64,000 nt of DNA from an uncultured Clostridia bacterium (GCA_934454145.1 CAKSFT010000007.1:62001-126000), one strand, 5' to 3'; positions 8,294-17,510 are shown, counted from the stretch's first letter. Notes: generated from the sequence alone by a model not told the origin. Program-made: numbers and translations.

Positions 8294-11257
8294 TTATCCT
8301 TTCATAAGACACCATATTATTTTTGCACATTCCCCTCTTGTAAGCCCTGCCGACGGTTTGAAACAAAATTCCGTGTTTCCCTTCATCACTCCGTTTTCAT
8401 AAGCCGCCGAAACATACTCCTGCGCCCATGCGGAAATCTGCTCCCTGTCGGCAAATTCCGGCACGGCACCTGTCCCCTCAAGCGAGAAAACAATGCTTAC
8501 TATTTTTGCACATTCCTGTCGTGTCACAAAATCCCCCGGTCTGAAAAGCCCGCCTTTTGCGATGCTGCCGGAGTCCAGCCCCATTGCGACATATTCCGCA
8601 TACCATGCGTCCGGCGAAACATCGGAGAATGTGTTGTCGTATTCCTTTTTAAACCCTTGTTTTGTTCTGAAAATCATGGCAAGGAACTCTGCCCTTGTCA
8701 CCTTTTTGTCAGGCTCAAAGCGATTTTCGCCCACGCCGTTTACAATGCCTTCTGCATAAAGCTCTTTTATATAATCCTTTGCCCAGTGCGAGCCAATGTC
8801 AGAAAATACTTCCTTTTTCAAATCATTGTTTTCCGAATCGCTTGGTTTCACCTCGTCGGGCTTGTCTGTATCCTCTGTTTTCGCCGGATAATTCGGCACG
8901 ATATATCCGCCGCCTCCGCCGCCGTTTCCTTTCCCGCCGGAGCTTCCGCCCGAAGTGTTTTTCACCGCAAAGCCTTCGCTGTAAACAGTGTCGCCCTCAA
9001 AAGGAGCGTTGACGCTTATGGGGGTCACACCAAAACATATCGTTTTCCCGGCATGCGCGGCGGTGAGCCTCAGGGTGTCGCCGTCGGCAATCTTCTGCCC
9101 GTCCTGATACCAGCCCTTTATGCTTTCGCCCTCTTCGTCGCTGTTTTTGTCGTGATATGAATAATATCCCGTGACTGTCTGTCCGACTGTTGTGTTTCCT
9201 TTTACATATACATATACATTGTCCGCATACGGCTTTTGCGTGCCGACAACCATGTCGCTTTTTACAGCCTCGCCTTTTTTGGGCTCTTTGTCCGAAACCG
9301 GCACAACCGTCACATATATGTCACAGTTATCAAACTTTTCGTCAACCGTGATTTCTTTCCCTTCGCCGATTTGGGTGACGGTTTCGCCGATTTGGCTGTA
9401 CCACAAAATTTCACTCTCACCCTCGCTGTCGGCTGTGTTTTCGTCCTTAAAGTCATACTTTACCGTCAGTTTTTCGCCGTATTTTACGGTTCCTTCTATC
9501 TTTACATTCAAAGCCTTTGGCGCAAATGCACCGACAAAAGCTTCGCTCATATACATCTTTTCCCCTTGGTTTTTCGCAAAGGAATCGGCACACGGCAAAA
9601 CACCGAATTTCAGATACATATTTTCGTCATCTGCCGTCAGGGTATATTCTGCTTTGTCTGCGTTTTCAATCTCGACATACTCCCCGTCAATGTCCCTGCA
9701 TCTGAACCATTTATATACGCTGTCCTTCTCTTTGTCCCCGTTTTTGTCCTCATATGTATAGTTCCCTGTCAAAACCGCGCCCGTCACGGCGTCGCCCGTT
9801 ATCCCGACATTGCTTGCCGCCGGCGCAAAGGCTTCCTCCACGGTTATGCCGAAACTGCGCGTCTGCGTCTTTCCGCCTGCCGCCGCCTCAAGCTCAACCA
9901 CACATTCTCCCTTGCCGGCAATCTGATAATTGTTCTCAATTTCGGTGCGTTCTTCTCCTTTATACTGTATATATGCCTTTATGTCCGCGCCGTCATATTC
10001 TTCCCACTTTATACTGCTGTACTGGCCATAAACTCCGCCGTCTTTTATGTTAATATACGGCAAAAGGTCTGTCGCAAAGCCGATTTCCCTGTCGGGGAGT
10101 GTGTTTCCGGCAAAGTCCTGCATGTTGCAAAGTTTCAGCAAATATGTACTGTTCGGCTTCAATGCAAAACCGACATTTATTTTGTTTGCGTCAAAGCTTA
10201 TGTCCGCGGCGCCGCTTGCGGAATTTTCCGAAAATTCCACGTCCGCGCTCTTCAGGGCATATGTAAACTCAAACTCTGCACTGTTCAAATCCTGTGCCGT
10301 CACTACATCGCCGTCGGCAATGCTTTGGCTCTTCAGTTCCGCCGGGTAAAGCTTATAGGATTTCGCTTCGCCATAGTCGTTCACTCTCTTCAGCACACTG
10401 TTTATGAATCTGGCGCTGTCGCAGACGGAAATATCCGCAATGACATCTTTTGTTTCCTGTTCCCCCAGGGTTTCGGCGTTGATTTTCAAGAGTGCGTCGG
10501 AAAAACGCTTTGCCGCCGCGGAGTCATATTTTTCAATCATAATATTGTTATAGTATGTCATTTCTCCCCAGCCTGCCGCTGTCATATATATGTATTCGAT
10601 TTTGTCATATTGGGTGATTGACACTGTTGCCTCTGTGTCCCATGTGCTCTTGAGCGGCTCGCCCTTCGGAACATACTGTGTCCTCACGACAGACTCCCCG
10701 TCGGGGACTATGTCAAACATGATTGCAACGGTATAATACTTTTGCACCTGCATTTCCCCTGTGCCGTCTGTCTTGCCCATTGCCTGTGAATACATTTTGT
10801 TTTCTCCGTCTTGCGCCTCGGTCTTTATGCCGCCGAAAGCTTTGTTCCCCAGATAAAACTTTACGTCATAATTCGCCGCGATGCTTGCGGCACTTATGTA
10901 CATGTCATAAGTCGCGACATAGCTTGCCGCAGCAGCAGGGTCTATCGGCACCGCAAACCGACGGTACAGCTTGTTGTCCTGGCGCAGATATTCCATGCCC
11001 CTGTCCGTCACCTTAAAATAATTTCCCGGCGTGCCGTAGCCATCGGTATACTTGGTTTTTGTGCATGCCTCGTTGGAACCAAACCCGGTTTCCCAGCCCG
11101 TGCCGCCGTTGTCGCCCGGCGTTATCTGCATGTCACTGTAGCACGCCGCACTGAAATCCTCGCTTGCGAATATATTGCTCTCCTTTTTCTCCGCAAACAC
11201 ATTAACCGCGGAAACAAATATGCCTAAAGCCAGCAATAAAGATGTAATCCGTTTCAT
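8294..11257 (-). CDS. SLH-anchored multi-domain surface protein with shared N-terminal module
   Basis: A 987-residue surface protein. An upstream in-frame ATG exists at 11335, but the signal peptide MKRITSLLLALGIFVSAVNVFA begins at 11257 (an ATG at 11269 is also possible). Approximate domain order: 32-250, the shared GDNGGTGWETGFG module with YLRQDNKLYRR and MTAAGWGEMTYYNN; 310-405, an Ig-like/SbsA-type domain ending FAGNTLPDREIGFATD; 477-770, three homologous Ig-type repeats, each with a Y-D-K/E-N core and a KWF/LWY/GWY strand; a glycine-rich linker; then three SLH repeats at about 819, 876 and 934 (HWAKDYIKELYAEGIVNG, DAWYAEYVAMGLDSGSI, SAWAQEYVSAAYENGVMKG). SLH triplets bind pyruvylated secondary wall polymers, so this is the member of the array with a clear anchor. 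Its N-terminal module is nearly the same as that of the gene upstream, also at the DNA level. Confidence 0.9.
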   Translation of the reverse strand: MKRITSLLLALGIFVSAVNVFAEKKESNIFASEDFSAACYSDMQITPGDNGGTGWETGFGSNEACTKTKYTDGYGTPGNYFKVTDRGMEYLRQDNKLYRRFAVPIDPAAAASYVATYDMYISAASIAANYDVKFYLGNKAFGGIKTEAQDGENKMYSQAMGKTDGTGEMQVQKYYTVAIMFDIVPDGESVVRTQYVPKGEPLKSTWDTEATVSITQYDKIEYIYMTAAGWGEMTYYNNIMIEKYDSAAAKRFSDALLKINAETLGEQETKDVIADISVCDSARFINSVLKRVNDYGEAKSYKLYPAELKSQSIADGDVVTAQDLNSAEFEFTYALKSADVEFSENSASGAADISFDANKINVGFALKPNSTYLLKLCNMQDFAGNTLPDREIGFATDLLPYINIKDGGVYGQYSSIKWEEYDGADIKAYIQYKGEERTEIENNYQIAGKGECVVELEAAAGGKTQTRSFGITVEEAFAPAASNVGITGDAVTGAVLTGNYTYEDKNGDKEKDSVYKWFRCRDIDGEYVEIENADKAEYTLTADDENMYLKFGVLPCADSFAKNQGEKMYMSEAFVGAFAPKALNVKIEGTVKYGEKLTVKYDFKDENTADSEGESEILWYSQIGETVTQIGEGKEITVDEKFDNCDIYVTVVPVSDKEPKKGEAVKSDMVVGTQKPYADNVYVYVKGNTTVGQTVTGYYSYHDKNSDEEGESIKGWYQDGQKIADGDTLRLTAAHAGKTICFGVTPISVNAPFEGDTVYSEGFAVKNTSGGSSGGKGNGGGGGGYIVPNYPAKTEDTDKPDEVKPSDSENNDLKKEVFSDIGSHWAKDYIKELYAEGIVNGVGENRFEPDKKVTRAEFLAMIFRTKQGFKKEYDNTFSDVSPDAWYAEYVAMGLDSGSIAKGGLFRPGDFVTRQECAKIVSIVFSLEGTGAVPEFADREQISAWAQEYVSAAYENGVMKGNTEFCFKPSAGLTRGECAKIIWCLMKG

Positions 11258-11388
11258 ATAAATTTCCATAGCCTTTCCGCCCACAATTCTCTCTGATACA
11301 CCCTCACCGTGAGCATGAAAAGGCGTATGAATCAATTACCTGCGGAGGGTGCGCCTGACGGGCGCACCCTCCGCGACAGCCGTTTGTC

Positions 11389-13494
11389 TTATTTTGCAAT
11401 GTCAACCGCGCCCGGTTTTTCCAGCATCGGCACCATTGTGTCAAGTCCGTCAAAAACATATGTCCTGTACACATAACCCTTTGGTGTGCCCTCGGCCGAG
11501 AACTTTGTCAGCTCCTCCTGAGCGAACCCTGTGTTGATTCTTCCCGAGTATCTGTTCGCCGGCAGGGTCACCTTGTGGGTCTTGACAGCCGCGATGTGTC
11601 TTGTCACGCGGTCCTGTGCGACAAATATCACAGTCACTTCCTTGTCCGCGCCCGTGCCGTTTCTCAGTTCAATGACGTTCATCACGCCCTTGTCCTTAAT
11701 CTTCTCATAGTCACAGTTCCAGCCGATGAGATATCTGTTTTCGGTATTTGCAAGAATATCCACCATCGCAGAAACTTTGCCGTCGCAAAAGCTCTCTTTT
11801 GCCGTATAGTATTCTCTTGCCAGCCCGTCCCTGAGCGCTGTCACATCGCCTGTTCCGTTTTCTGTTGCCGCGATTTCGTCCGCGGTGTATTTTTCGATGA
11901 TTATGTTGTCAAATTTGATACTGTCATATCCCGGCACATTGAGGCTGATGCTGTTTATGCTCTTTGCAAGGGTGCCTGTCGCCACGATGTCCCAGTCCCC
12001 CTGTATGTCATATCCCTTTGTCTTGTTGACAACCATGAGTTTAACCGTCACAGCCGAGCCTTTGATGCTGAGATTTGCAAGATAGCGGTACTTGTGCGAA
12101 GTTTCATAAGCTGTTTTTGTCAGGATAACCTTGTTGCCAAGAGTTATTTTGCCGTTTATGCCGACAAACGGCACATACCCCTTTTGGCTGTCGTCATATT
12201 TGAGCCCCATGCTCATGAGCTCTGTATAACTCCCCAGTGCCGCTTTGTCCCCATTCCAGAATTTTATCTGATTGTTTACAACGGGGTTTTGCTCCGGAGA
12301 TGCTGCTGCCGTGGAATAATCCCAGTCCTGGTTTGTCATGTCAAAGTTTACAAAATATTCTGCATTGGCGCTGTTGCTGATTTCATTTTTCAAAAATCTT
12401 CTCATGACAGTCTGCGGGTCATACAGCACGCCCTGTTTTTCAGTGTTTATATTGAACTGTGCATTTGCACATCCGCCGGTGAAATACCATGCGCTGTCAA
12501 AGCCGAATCCGCCGTTCAAAGCGCCGTTCAAAGCGCCTGTTGTGTCAAACTTTTTGACATACTTGCCGTCATCCGAATATGCCCCGTAAGCATCATAAGA
12601 ATCAAAGTTCTCATACACAACACTGTCCTTGATGTATGACACAAGCAAATCCGAAACACGTCCGCCGATTTTGGCCGATTCTGCAATCTCTTCTATATTC
12701 TTATATGTTGTCTTTGTGTTGAATCCCGAGATTATCGAATCCCACTCGTCCGCCGTATATGTGTCGATTGCAAAGTTTGCATAATATGTCGTTGCGCCCC
12801 AGCCTGCCGCAGTCATTTTGATATATTCAATCGGCTCTGTGACAGACACCGTTGCCTGTGTGTCCCATGTGCTCTTCAGCGGCTCGCCCTTCGGCACATA
12901 CTGTGTCCTCACGACAGAGTCCCCGTCGGGGACTATGTCAAACATGATTGCAACGGTATAGTAGTTCTGCACCCACATATCGTCCGTGCCGCCTGTTGTG
13001 CCCATTGCCTGTGAATAAAGCGAATAGTCGCCGTCTTTCTCCACAGCTTTCACACCGCCGAAAGCTTCGTTCCCCAGATAAAACTTTATATCATAGTCTT
13101 TTGCGATGCTTGCGGCACTTATGTACATGTCAAAAGTCGCGACATATCTTGCCGCCACGCTTTGGTCTATCGGCGCCGACAGCTTGCGGTAAAGCTTGTT
13201 ATCCTGGCGCAGAAATTCCATGCCCCTGTCCGTCACCTTGAAATACTCATAATATTTCGGATTATCATAATAATTTACAATCTTTGTGCATTCCTCGTCA
13301 GAGCAAAAACCCGTTGCCCAGCCCGTGCCTCCGTTGTCGCCCGGAGTTATCTGCCCGTCGCTGTAGCATGCCGCGCTGAAATCGTCCCATGCGACGGAGT
13401 GAGAATCGGTTTCTGCGGCAAGCGCCGTGTTGCAGCCGATGCTTGCGGCAAGCATTGCTGCCGTCAGAAACAATGACATTTTTTGTTTTTTCAT
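11389..13494 (-). CDS. Exported beta-sandwich protein carrying the shared module, no visible anchor
   Basis: A 701-residue secreted protein with signal peptide MKKQKMSLFLTAAMLAASIG; GAGG lies eight bases before the start. Residues about 32-250 are the shared module (DDFSAACYSDGQITPGDNGG, FLRQDNKLYRKL, KMTAAGWGATTYY). Residues about 293-520 form a second LamG-like sandwich (VYENFDSYDAYGAYSDDGK ... FDNIIIEKYTADEIAA). The C-terminal 180 residues (DVTALRDGLAREYY onward) look like an all-beta domain. No SLH, LPXTG or glycosidase signature is seen, so surface retention would need another partner, possibly the SLH protein encoded 54 bases downstream. DNA of this gene and the next is strikingly similar across the module (compare 12845-12975 with 10621-10750), which suggests a recent duplication. 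Confidence 0.85.
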   Translation of the reverse strand: MKKQKMSLFLTAAMLAASIGCNTALAAETDSHSVAWDDFSAACYSDGQITPGDNGGTGWATGFCSDEECTKIVNYYDNPKYYEYFKVTDRGMEFLRQDNKLYRKLSAPIDQSVAARYVATFDMYISAASIAKDYDIKFYLGNEAFGGVKAVEKDGDYSLYSQAMGTTGGTDDMWVQNYYTVAIMFDIVPDGDSVVRTQYVPKGEPLKSTWDTQATVSVTEPIEYIKMTAAGWGATTYYANFAIDTYTADEWDSIISGFNTKTTYKNIEEIAESAKIGGRVSDLLVSYIKDSVVYENFDSYDAYGAYSDDGKYVKKFDTTGALNGALNGGFGFDSAWYFTGGCANAQFNINTEKQGVLYDPQTVMRRFLKNEISNSANAEYFVNFDMTNQDWDYSTAAASPEQNPVVNNQIKFWNGDKAALGSYTELMSMGLKYDDSQKGYVPFVGINGKITLGNKVILTKTAYETSHKYRYLANLSIKGSAVTVKLMVVNKTKGYDIQGDWDIVATGTLAKSINSISLNVPGYDSIKFDNIIIEKYTADEIAATENGTGDVTALRDGLAREYYTAKESFCDGKVSAMVDILANTENRYLIGWNCDYEKIKDKGVMNVIELRNGTGADKEVTVIFVAQDRVTRHIAAVKTHKVTLPANRYSGRINTGFAQEELTKFSAEGTPKGYVYRTYVFDGLDTMVPMLEKPGAVDIAK

Positions 13495-13552
13495 TTTTCA
13501 TACCTCGCTTTGTTTAATAAATTTGTATTATAAAGACTCCCTGCCTTTTGTA

Positions 13553-16138
13553 TCATTCATTTGAAAGTCTTTTGTCCAATTCTTTCACAAGCTCTGCGTC
13601 CTTCTCTTTGTCAAGCACGGTTTCCCTGTCGCTTATTATCACAATTCCGCAGTCGTGCCATTCCACATATTTTGAAAGAATCTCCGACAGCGCCCTGACA
13701 GGCACAAGCGTGCGGTTGTTTCTCACGATTGCCGCCGCGCCCTCCAGGGCCGTGCCCCCCACGCTTATCGTCCCCTCTGTCAGGTTTATCTCCGCCTTTT
13801 TGCCCGAGACATTTATCGCGGCTATGCGTTTTTCACTGTCAAATTCCGCGTCGCCGCCCAGCGCCTCCGCAAGGTAGCGTATCGGCACATATGTGGAATT
13901 GTCGACGATTATCGGCGTCACAGCAATGTTGTCGTTGTCTACATATTCGTTGTCAAATCCGTTTGACGTTATCGGCGAATTTATCTTCATCGAAACGGTG
14001 TCGGCAAGCTTGTAAGAAAGCCACTCCGTAAAAAGCCCCATGCCGGCAAAGTCCGGCGCCTTAAAGCCCTCAATTTTCATCAGCTCGGAATCTTCTTTTA
14101 TGGTATAGTTTCTCTTTGCATAATCGGCAAAACCCGGGTCTTTTTTGTATGTATATGTGTCATTCATTGTGTTTCTGTCGGTCACAACGGTTTTTTCCGC
14201 CCTGCCCCACAGGTCATAGAAAAAGTCTGTCGCGCCGTTTACGCTGACATTGTTGTTGAAAACATTATACTTGGGATAAAGCGGTTCATCCTCCAGTATG
14301 TCGGCAAGGTGCGGATATTTTGTATAAGGCTCTGTCTTGTACTTTCCGTCCTGCATGCCGCTATATTGCATGAGGTTTCCCTCCACAGTTTCGCCCATGA
14401 CAACGCCTTGTGCCGAAATTCTGAAGTTGCTGTTTTGTACATTTATAAGCACATTGTCCTGCACGGTATTGTCACGCCCGCCGTTTACAAACACCGCAGA
14501 GCCCGCAATGTTTTCAAAAACGTTGCTTTCAATTGTAATGCCGTCCATCTTGTCGTCCAGATATATGCCGAATATGCCGGCGCTGTTTGTAGAATCGGTA
14601 TAAAGGTCGTGGATATAATTGTTCCTTATCACGGTGCCGCGGTCAATCTTCGCCCTGCCCGTGTATATCGCGCCCATGTCGTCGGTTTGCTTCAGTGCGT
14701 CAAAAATTTCATTGTATTCTATAATGTGGTCGTTGCCCGAAAAGCCGAGCGCGGCGTGGGGGCAGTTGTGTATCTTGTTGTGCGAAACCCTTGTGTTGTA
14801 CCCTCTTATCATAACTCCGTATGCATAAGTTTTTTGCAGTCTGCCAAAGCCGTGTATCCAGTTGTTCTCAATCACATTCCCCGAGGGCAGACCTTTTTCA
14901 AAATCTCCGCCCACCAGGTTTATCGCCGATTTTCCTGTGTTTTGGATATTGTTGCTCAAAAGCTTTACATTATAGTTTGCGTACTCCCCGAAAACCCCCA
15001 CGGTTTGTGTTTTGTCAATGATGCAGTGCTCTATGGTTATGTTTTTGCAGTTTGTCATGTATACGCCGTTTTCTCTCGAGCCGCTCATGCTCAGCGACTT
15101 AAACTCGATATTTTCCGCGCCGTTCATGTTGAGAAATGCCTTGTCCATAATTGTCAGCATTGCCGTTCCGCTTGCCTTTGGGGGATAAAAATAAAGTATA
15201 CTTGTGTCGCGGTCTATATAATATTCTCCAGGTGAGTCAAGCTCTTCCAGGAGGTTGTATGCATAAAACCTCTGTCCTTTTTGGGGGAGATATGCGCTTG
15301 GGATATCGGTGGTGAAGGTGCCGCTGTCGGCGTTGATTGACGCCACTCTCATCGTCATGTCCGACCAGTCCCACTTCCAATAGCCAAACACCCACGGGTC
15401 TTTTGCGCCGACCCAGTTTTTCAGCCTGTCGCCGCCCCCTCTGATTGTCATCGGCACAATCTCCGGCTTTTCCTCTGCCTTAAGATATTCTGCCACATCA
15501 GTGCCGCCTTCAACAACGTCATCAATAGTCATAAATCCGTCATTGGGATATCTTGCCAGGGTCATGGAGTTGTTTTCAAAAATCAATTCCGGCGCCGGCG
15601 TCTGGTTCAGGCTCAGGGCTTCAATCTGCGCCATATAGTACATGCCATGTCCCAAATAAGAAAGCTCTCCCACGTCAACTATGCCCTTGTCCGAAAGATT
15701 TATCGCCTTCACCTTTGCAGCCACAGACTTCGGTATCGCGGATTTGCCGTAATCGTCGGTCACGTCCTTAAATTCGCTTATGTCCAGCTCCACACCGCCG
15801 ACAAATCTCACATCTTCGTTTCCGTATGCGCGGTAAACAACAGGCGCGCCCTTTTCTCCCGAGTCCTCCGCACCAAAATCCACACCCTTTGCCATGGTGT
15901 ATACACCGCCGCGGAAATAGACGCATATTCCCTTTTCGGGATATCCGCTTTTCTTGATTTCACGCACCTTGTCGCGCGCCTCCTCCAGGCTCCCCAAAGG
16001 GGACGCCATGCTGCCGTCGCCGTCTTTTGCGCCGCTCTTTACATAAAGATAAATCTTGTCCTCCGCCGCACGCGCGCCGAAAGAACACAACCCAAAGGCT
16101 GTACTTGCCGCAAGAATAAGTGAAACCGTCTTTTTCAT
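13553..16138 (-). CDS. Exported right-handed beta-helix protein with C-terminal copper-amine-oxidase-like (PF07833-type) domain
   Basis: An 861-residue secreted protein, start supported by GGAGG eight bases upstream; signal peptide MKKTVSLILAASTAFGLCSF. From about residue 27 it has the classic opening of beta-helix enzymes (IYLYVKSGAKDGDGSMASPL, EEARDKVREIKKSG, GICVYFRGGVYTM), then MTLARYPNDGFM, GYWKWDWSDMTMRV, many N-I-x-N coils, and IYLDDKMDGITIESNVFENI. This organisation resembles GH141-like and other beta-helix carbohydrate-active proteins. Catalytic residues cannot be assigned by eye. About 735-850 is a copper amine oxidase N-like domain (STYVPIRYLAEALGGDAEF, NNRTLVPVRALSEIL), a common wall-associated module in Clostridia. 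It is the first gene of the five-gene array and diverges from the AraC regulator. Confidence 0.87.
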   Translation of the reverse strand: MKKTVSLILAASTAFGLCSFGARAAEDKIYLYVKSGAKDGDGSMASPLGSLEEARDKVREIKKSGYPEKGICVYFRGGVYTMAKGVDFGAEDSGEKGAPVVYRAYGNEDVRFVGGVELDISEFKDVTDDYGKSAIPKSVAAKVKAINLSDKGIVDVGELSYLGHGMYYMAQIEALSLNQTPAPELIFENNSMTLARYPNDGFMTIDDVVEGGTDVAEYLKAEEKPEIVPMTIRGGGDRLKNWVGAKDPWVFGYWKWDWSDMTMRVASINADSGTFTTDIPSAYLPQKGQRFYAYNLLEELDSPGEYYIDRDTSILYFYPPKASGTAMLTIMDKAFLNMNGAENIEFKSLSMSGSRENGVYMTNCKNITIEHCIIDKTQTVGVFGEYANYNVKLLSNNIQNTGKSAINLVGGDFEKGLPSGNVIENNWIHGFGRLQKTYAYGVMIRGYNTRVSHNKIHNCPHAALGFSGNDHIIEYNEIFDALKQTDDMGAIYTGRAKIDRGTVIRNNYIHDLYTDSTNSAGIFGIYLDDKMDGITIESNVFENIAGSAVFVNGGRDNTVQDNVLINVQNSNFRISAQGVVMGETVEGNLMQYSGMQDGKYKTEPYTKYPHLADILEDEPLYPKYNVFNNNVSVNGATDFFYDLWGRAEKTVVTDRNTMNDTYTYKKDPGFADYAKRNYTIKEDSELMKIEGFKAPDFAGMGLFTEWLSYKLADTVSMKINSPITSNGFDNEYVDNDNIAVTPIIVDNSTYVPIRYLAEALGGDAEFDSEKRIAAINVSGKKAEINLTEGTISVGGTALEGAAAIVRNNRTLVPVRALSEILSKYVEWHDCGIVIISDRETVLDKEKDAELVKELDKRLSNE

Positions 16139-16352
16139 AAAATTCCTCCATATTTATTTTTTCAATAGTTTTGCGTTTATCAAAAAGATTATCACCGGGC
16201 GCCGAAATCGGCAATGTTTTGCCCCAAAAACGGAGATATTTCCGTCAATTTACCAAAAATATCCGTAAAACCCGGCTCTTTATTATCCGAATTAACTATA
16301 TATATTCTATATCATTTAAACAAAAAATTTAATAAAAAAACAAATCTATATA

Positions 16353-16381
16353 TTGAAAAAACAATCATTTTGTGATAAAAT
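16353..16381 (+). promoter_or_regulatory. SigA-type promoter of the AraC gene
   Basis: TTGAAA (16353-16358) and TAAAAT (16376-16381) are spaced by 17 bases. Transcription starting a few bases later would place the 34 bp palindrome at 16407 inside the untranslated leader. Confidence 0.55.
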
Positions 16382-16406
16382 AAGTGCAGATAATTATTTT
16401 TTACAT

Positions 16407-16440
16407 AAGTAATTGTAAAATTTACATTTTACAATTACTT
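16407..16440 (+). repeat. 34 bp palindrome in the AraC leader
   Basis: Arms AAGTAATTGTAAAAT and ATTTTACAATTACTT flank a 4-base centre. This is the same 34-base design as the ends of the MITE-like element at 41810 and 62837 and the palindromes at 21826, 41762 and (diverged) 52374. It ends 30 bases before the AraC start codon. Confidence 0.7.
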
Positions 16441-16469
16441 AATTTTCCCGCAAAAGGAGGCACACACCC

Positions 16470-17318
16470 ATGAAAAGATATCTTTCCTATGGCTCCGGCA
16501 TACACTATTGTGACATCGTTTTCAATGATGTCCCCGACGGCGACCCCCTCACCGTGCACGAAATCGGCTCTTCCTTTTCGCCGAACGGAGAAAGCAAGAT
16601 TTTTCTGCGTGATTCTTATTATATCCACTTTGTCATAAGCGGACACGGGTACTTTATGAACAAAGAGCTTTCCGCCGGGTGTGGATATCTGATGATTCCC
16701 GGGGAATACTCCAAATTTGTTTCAGATGAGAATGACCCGTGGCATCAGTCATGGATTCAGGTGACTGGCAAGGGCGCGGGCGAACTGTTGAAAAAATCGG
16801 GATTTTTCAACAAAAACCACGTATTCTCCCACCCCGCCGTCCCGATTATCGCCCAAAAGCTTCACGACGCCGTGTATGACGACTATGACAATTATGACAT
16901 AAATCTGCGATTTACTTCTATATTATATGAAATTCTTTCACTGCACCGCCATGCAACGATACCCGACCCGTCCTCCTTCAATATAAAAAGGGCTGACACA
17001 CATCTGTCAATGGCGCTCAGATACATAAAGGAAAATTATACAAACGACATAAGAACCGCAGACATAGCAAAGTTTGTAAACGTCACACCGAACCACCTTT
17101 GCAAAATCTTCAAAAAATACGCCGGAGCAACGCTCAAAGACTATCTTGCGCGCTATAGGATTTCCGAAGCGCAAAAGCTGCTTATCGAAACCGATTTGAA
17201 TATAAATGAAATTTCAAATGCGGTGGGCTATTATGACTCGATGTACTTTTCGCAGGTTTTCCGGCGCTACAGCAACCACACGCCGACAGAGTTCCGCCGC
17301 ATATTCGGCGAAAGCTGA
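16470..17318 (+). CDS. AraC-family transcriptional regulator
   Basis: A 282-residue protein with an N-terminal cupin-type sensing domain (about 1-130; FVISGHGYFMN, GYLMIPGEYSKF, DPWHQSWIQVTG) and a C-terminal pair of helix-turn-helix motifs (about 180-280; RTADIAKFVNVTPNHLCKIF and NINEISNAVGYYDSMYFSQV, then RRYSNHTPTEFRRIF). The ribosome site AAAGGAGG is eight bases upstream of the start. It is transcribed divergently from five exported proteins, some of which look like carbohydrate-binding or carbohydrate-degrading proteins. AraC regulators in such positions usually respond to a sugar and activate the adjacent genes, so local control of the array is the natural inference. The following gene, pckA, has its own promoter. 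Confidence 0.92.
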   Translation: MKRYLSYGSGIHYCDIVFNDVPDGDPLTVHEIGSSFSPNGESKIFLRDSYYIHFVISGHGYFMNKELSAGCGYLMIPGEYSKFVSDENDPWHQSWIQVTGKGAGELLKKSGFFNKNHVFSHPAVPIIAQKLHDAVYDDYDNYDINLRFTSILYEILSLHRHATIPDPSSFNIKRADTHLSMALRYIKENYTNDIRTADIAKFVNVTPNHLCKIFKKYAGATLKDYLARYRISEAQKLLIETDLNINEISNAVGYYDSMYFSQVFRRYSNHTPTEFRRIFGES

Positions 17319-17403
17319 ACACGGCGCTATGGAAATATGTACTTAATATCCGCGTCTGAGGGCAGGGTTTATGGTTATATTTACAGAAAATGTTTTTTGA
17401 CTA

Positions 17404-17432
17404 TTGATTTTTTTTTGACAATCGACTATAAT
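17404..17432 (+). promoter_or_regulatory. Probable pckA promoter
   Basis: TTGATT (17404-17409) and a perfect TATAAT (17427-17432) are 17 bases apart. A better-looking TTGACA at 17415 is only 6 bases from the -10 box and cannot pair with it. The leader of about 70 bases contains the short hairpin CAGACAATCTG. Confidence 0.55.
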
Positions 17433-17510
17433 TTAGGCTGAGGGGAAAGGGATACCCGGCAGACAATCTGTTTGGTATGTTTAGAAAATCAAGAAAAGAG
17501 GTAAAGTGAA

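Larger units (their letters stand above)
16139..16469. promoter_or_regulatory. Divergent regulatory region between the surface-protein array and the AraC gene
   Basis: These 331 bases hold no gene. They are very AT-rich in the right half. They must contain the promoter of the leftward array and the promoter and leader of the rightward AraC gene (see the separate entries at 16353 and 16407). No clear paired AraC half-sites could be picked by eye. Confidence 0.6.

Noticed and set aside
9236..10621. A 461-codon plus-strand frame, and others at 7480-8238 and 8030-9160, opposite the surface proteins
   Set aside because: The minus-strand frames have signal peptides, SLH repeats and ribosome sites. 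The plus-strand products show no domain and no start signals.
16139..16469. Paired AraC operator half-sites
   Set aside because: No convincing direct repeats at helical spacing were found by eye in this AT-rich region.
17415..17432. TTGACA close to TATAAT upstream of pckA as a consensus promoter
   Set aside because: The two boxes are only 6 bases apart. TTGATT at 17404, at the proper 17-base distance, is used instead.
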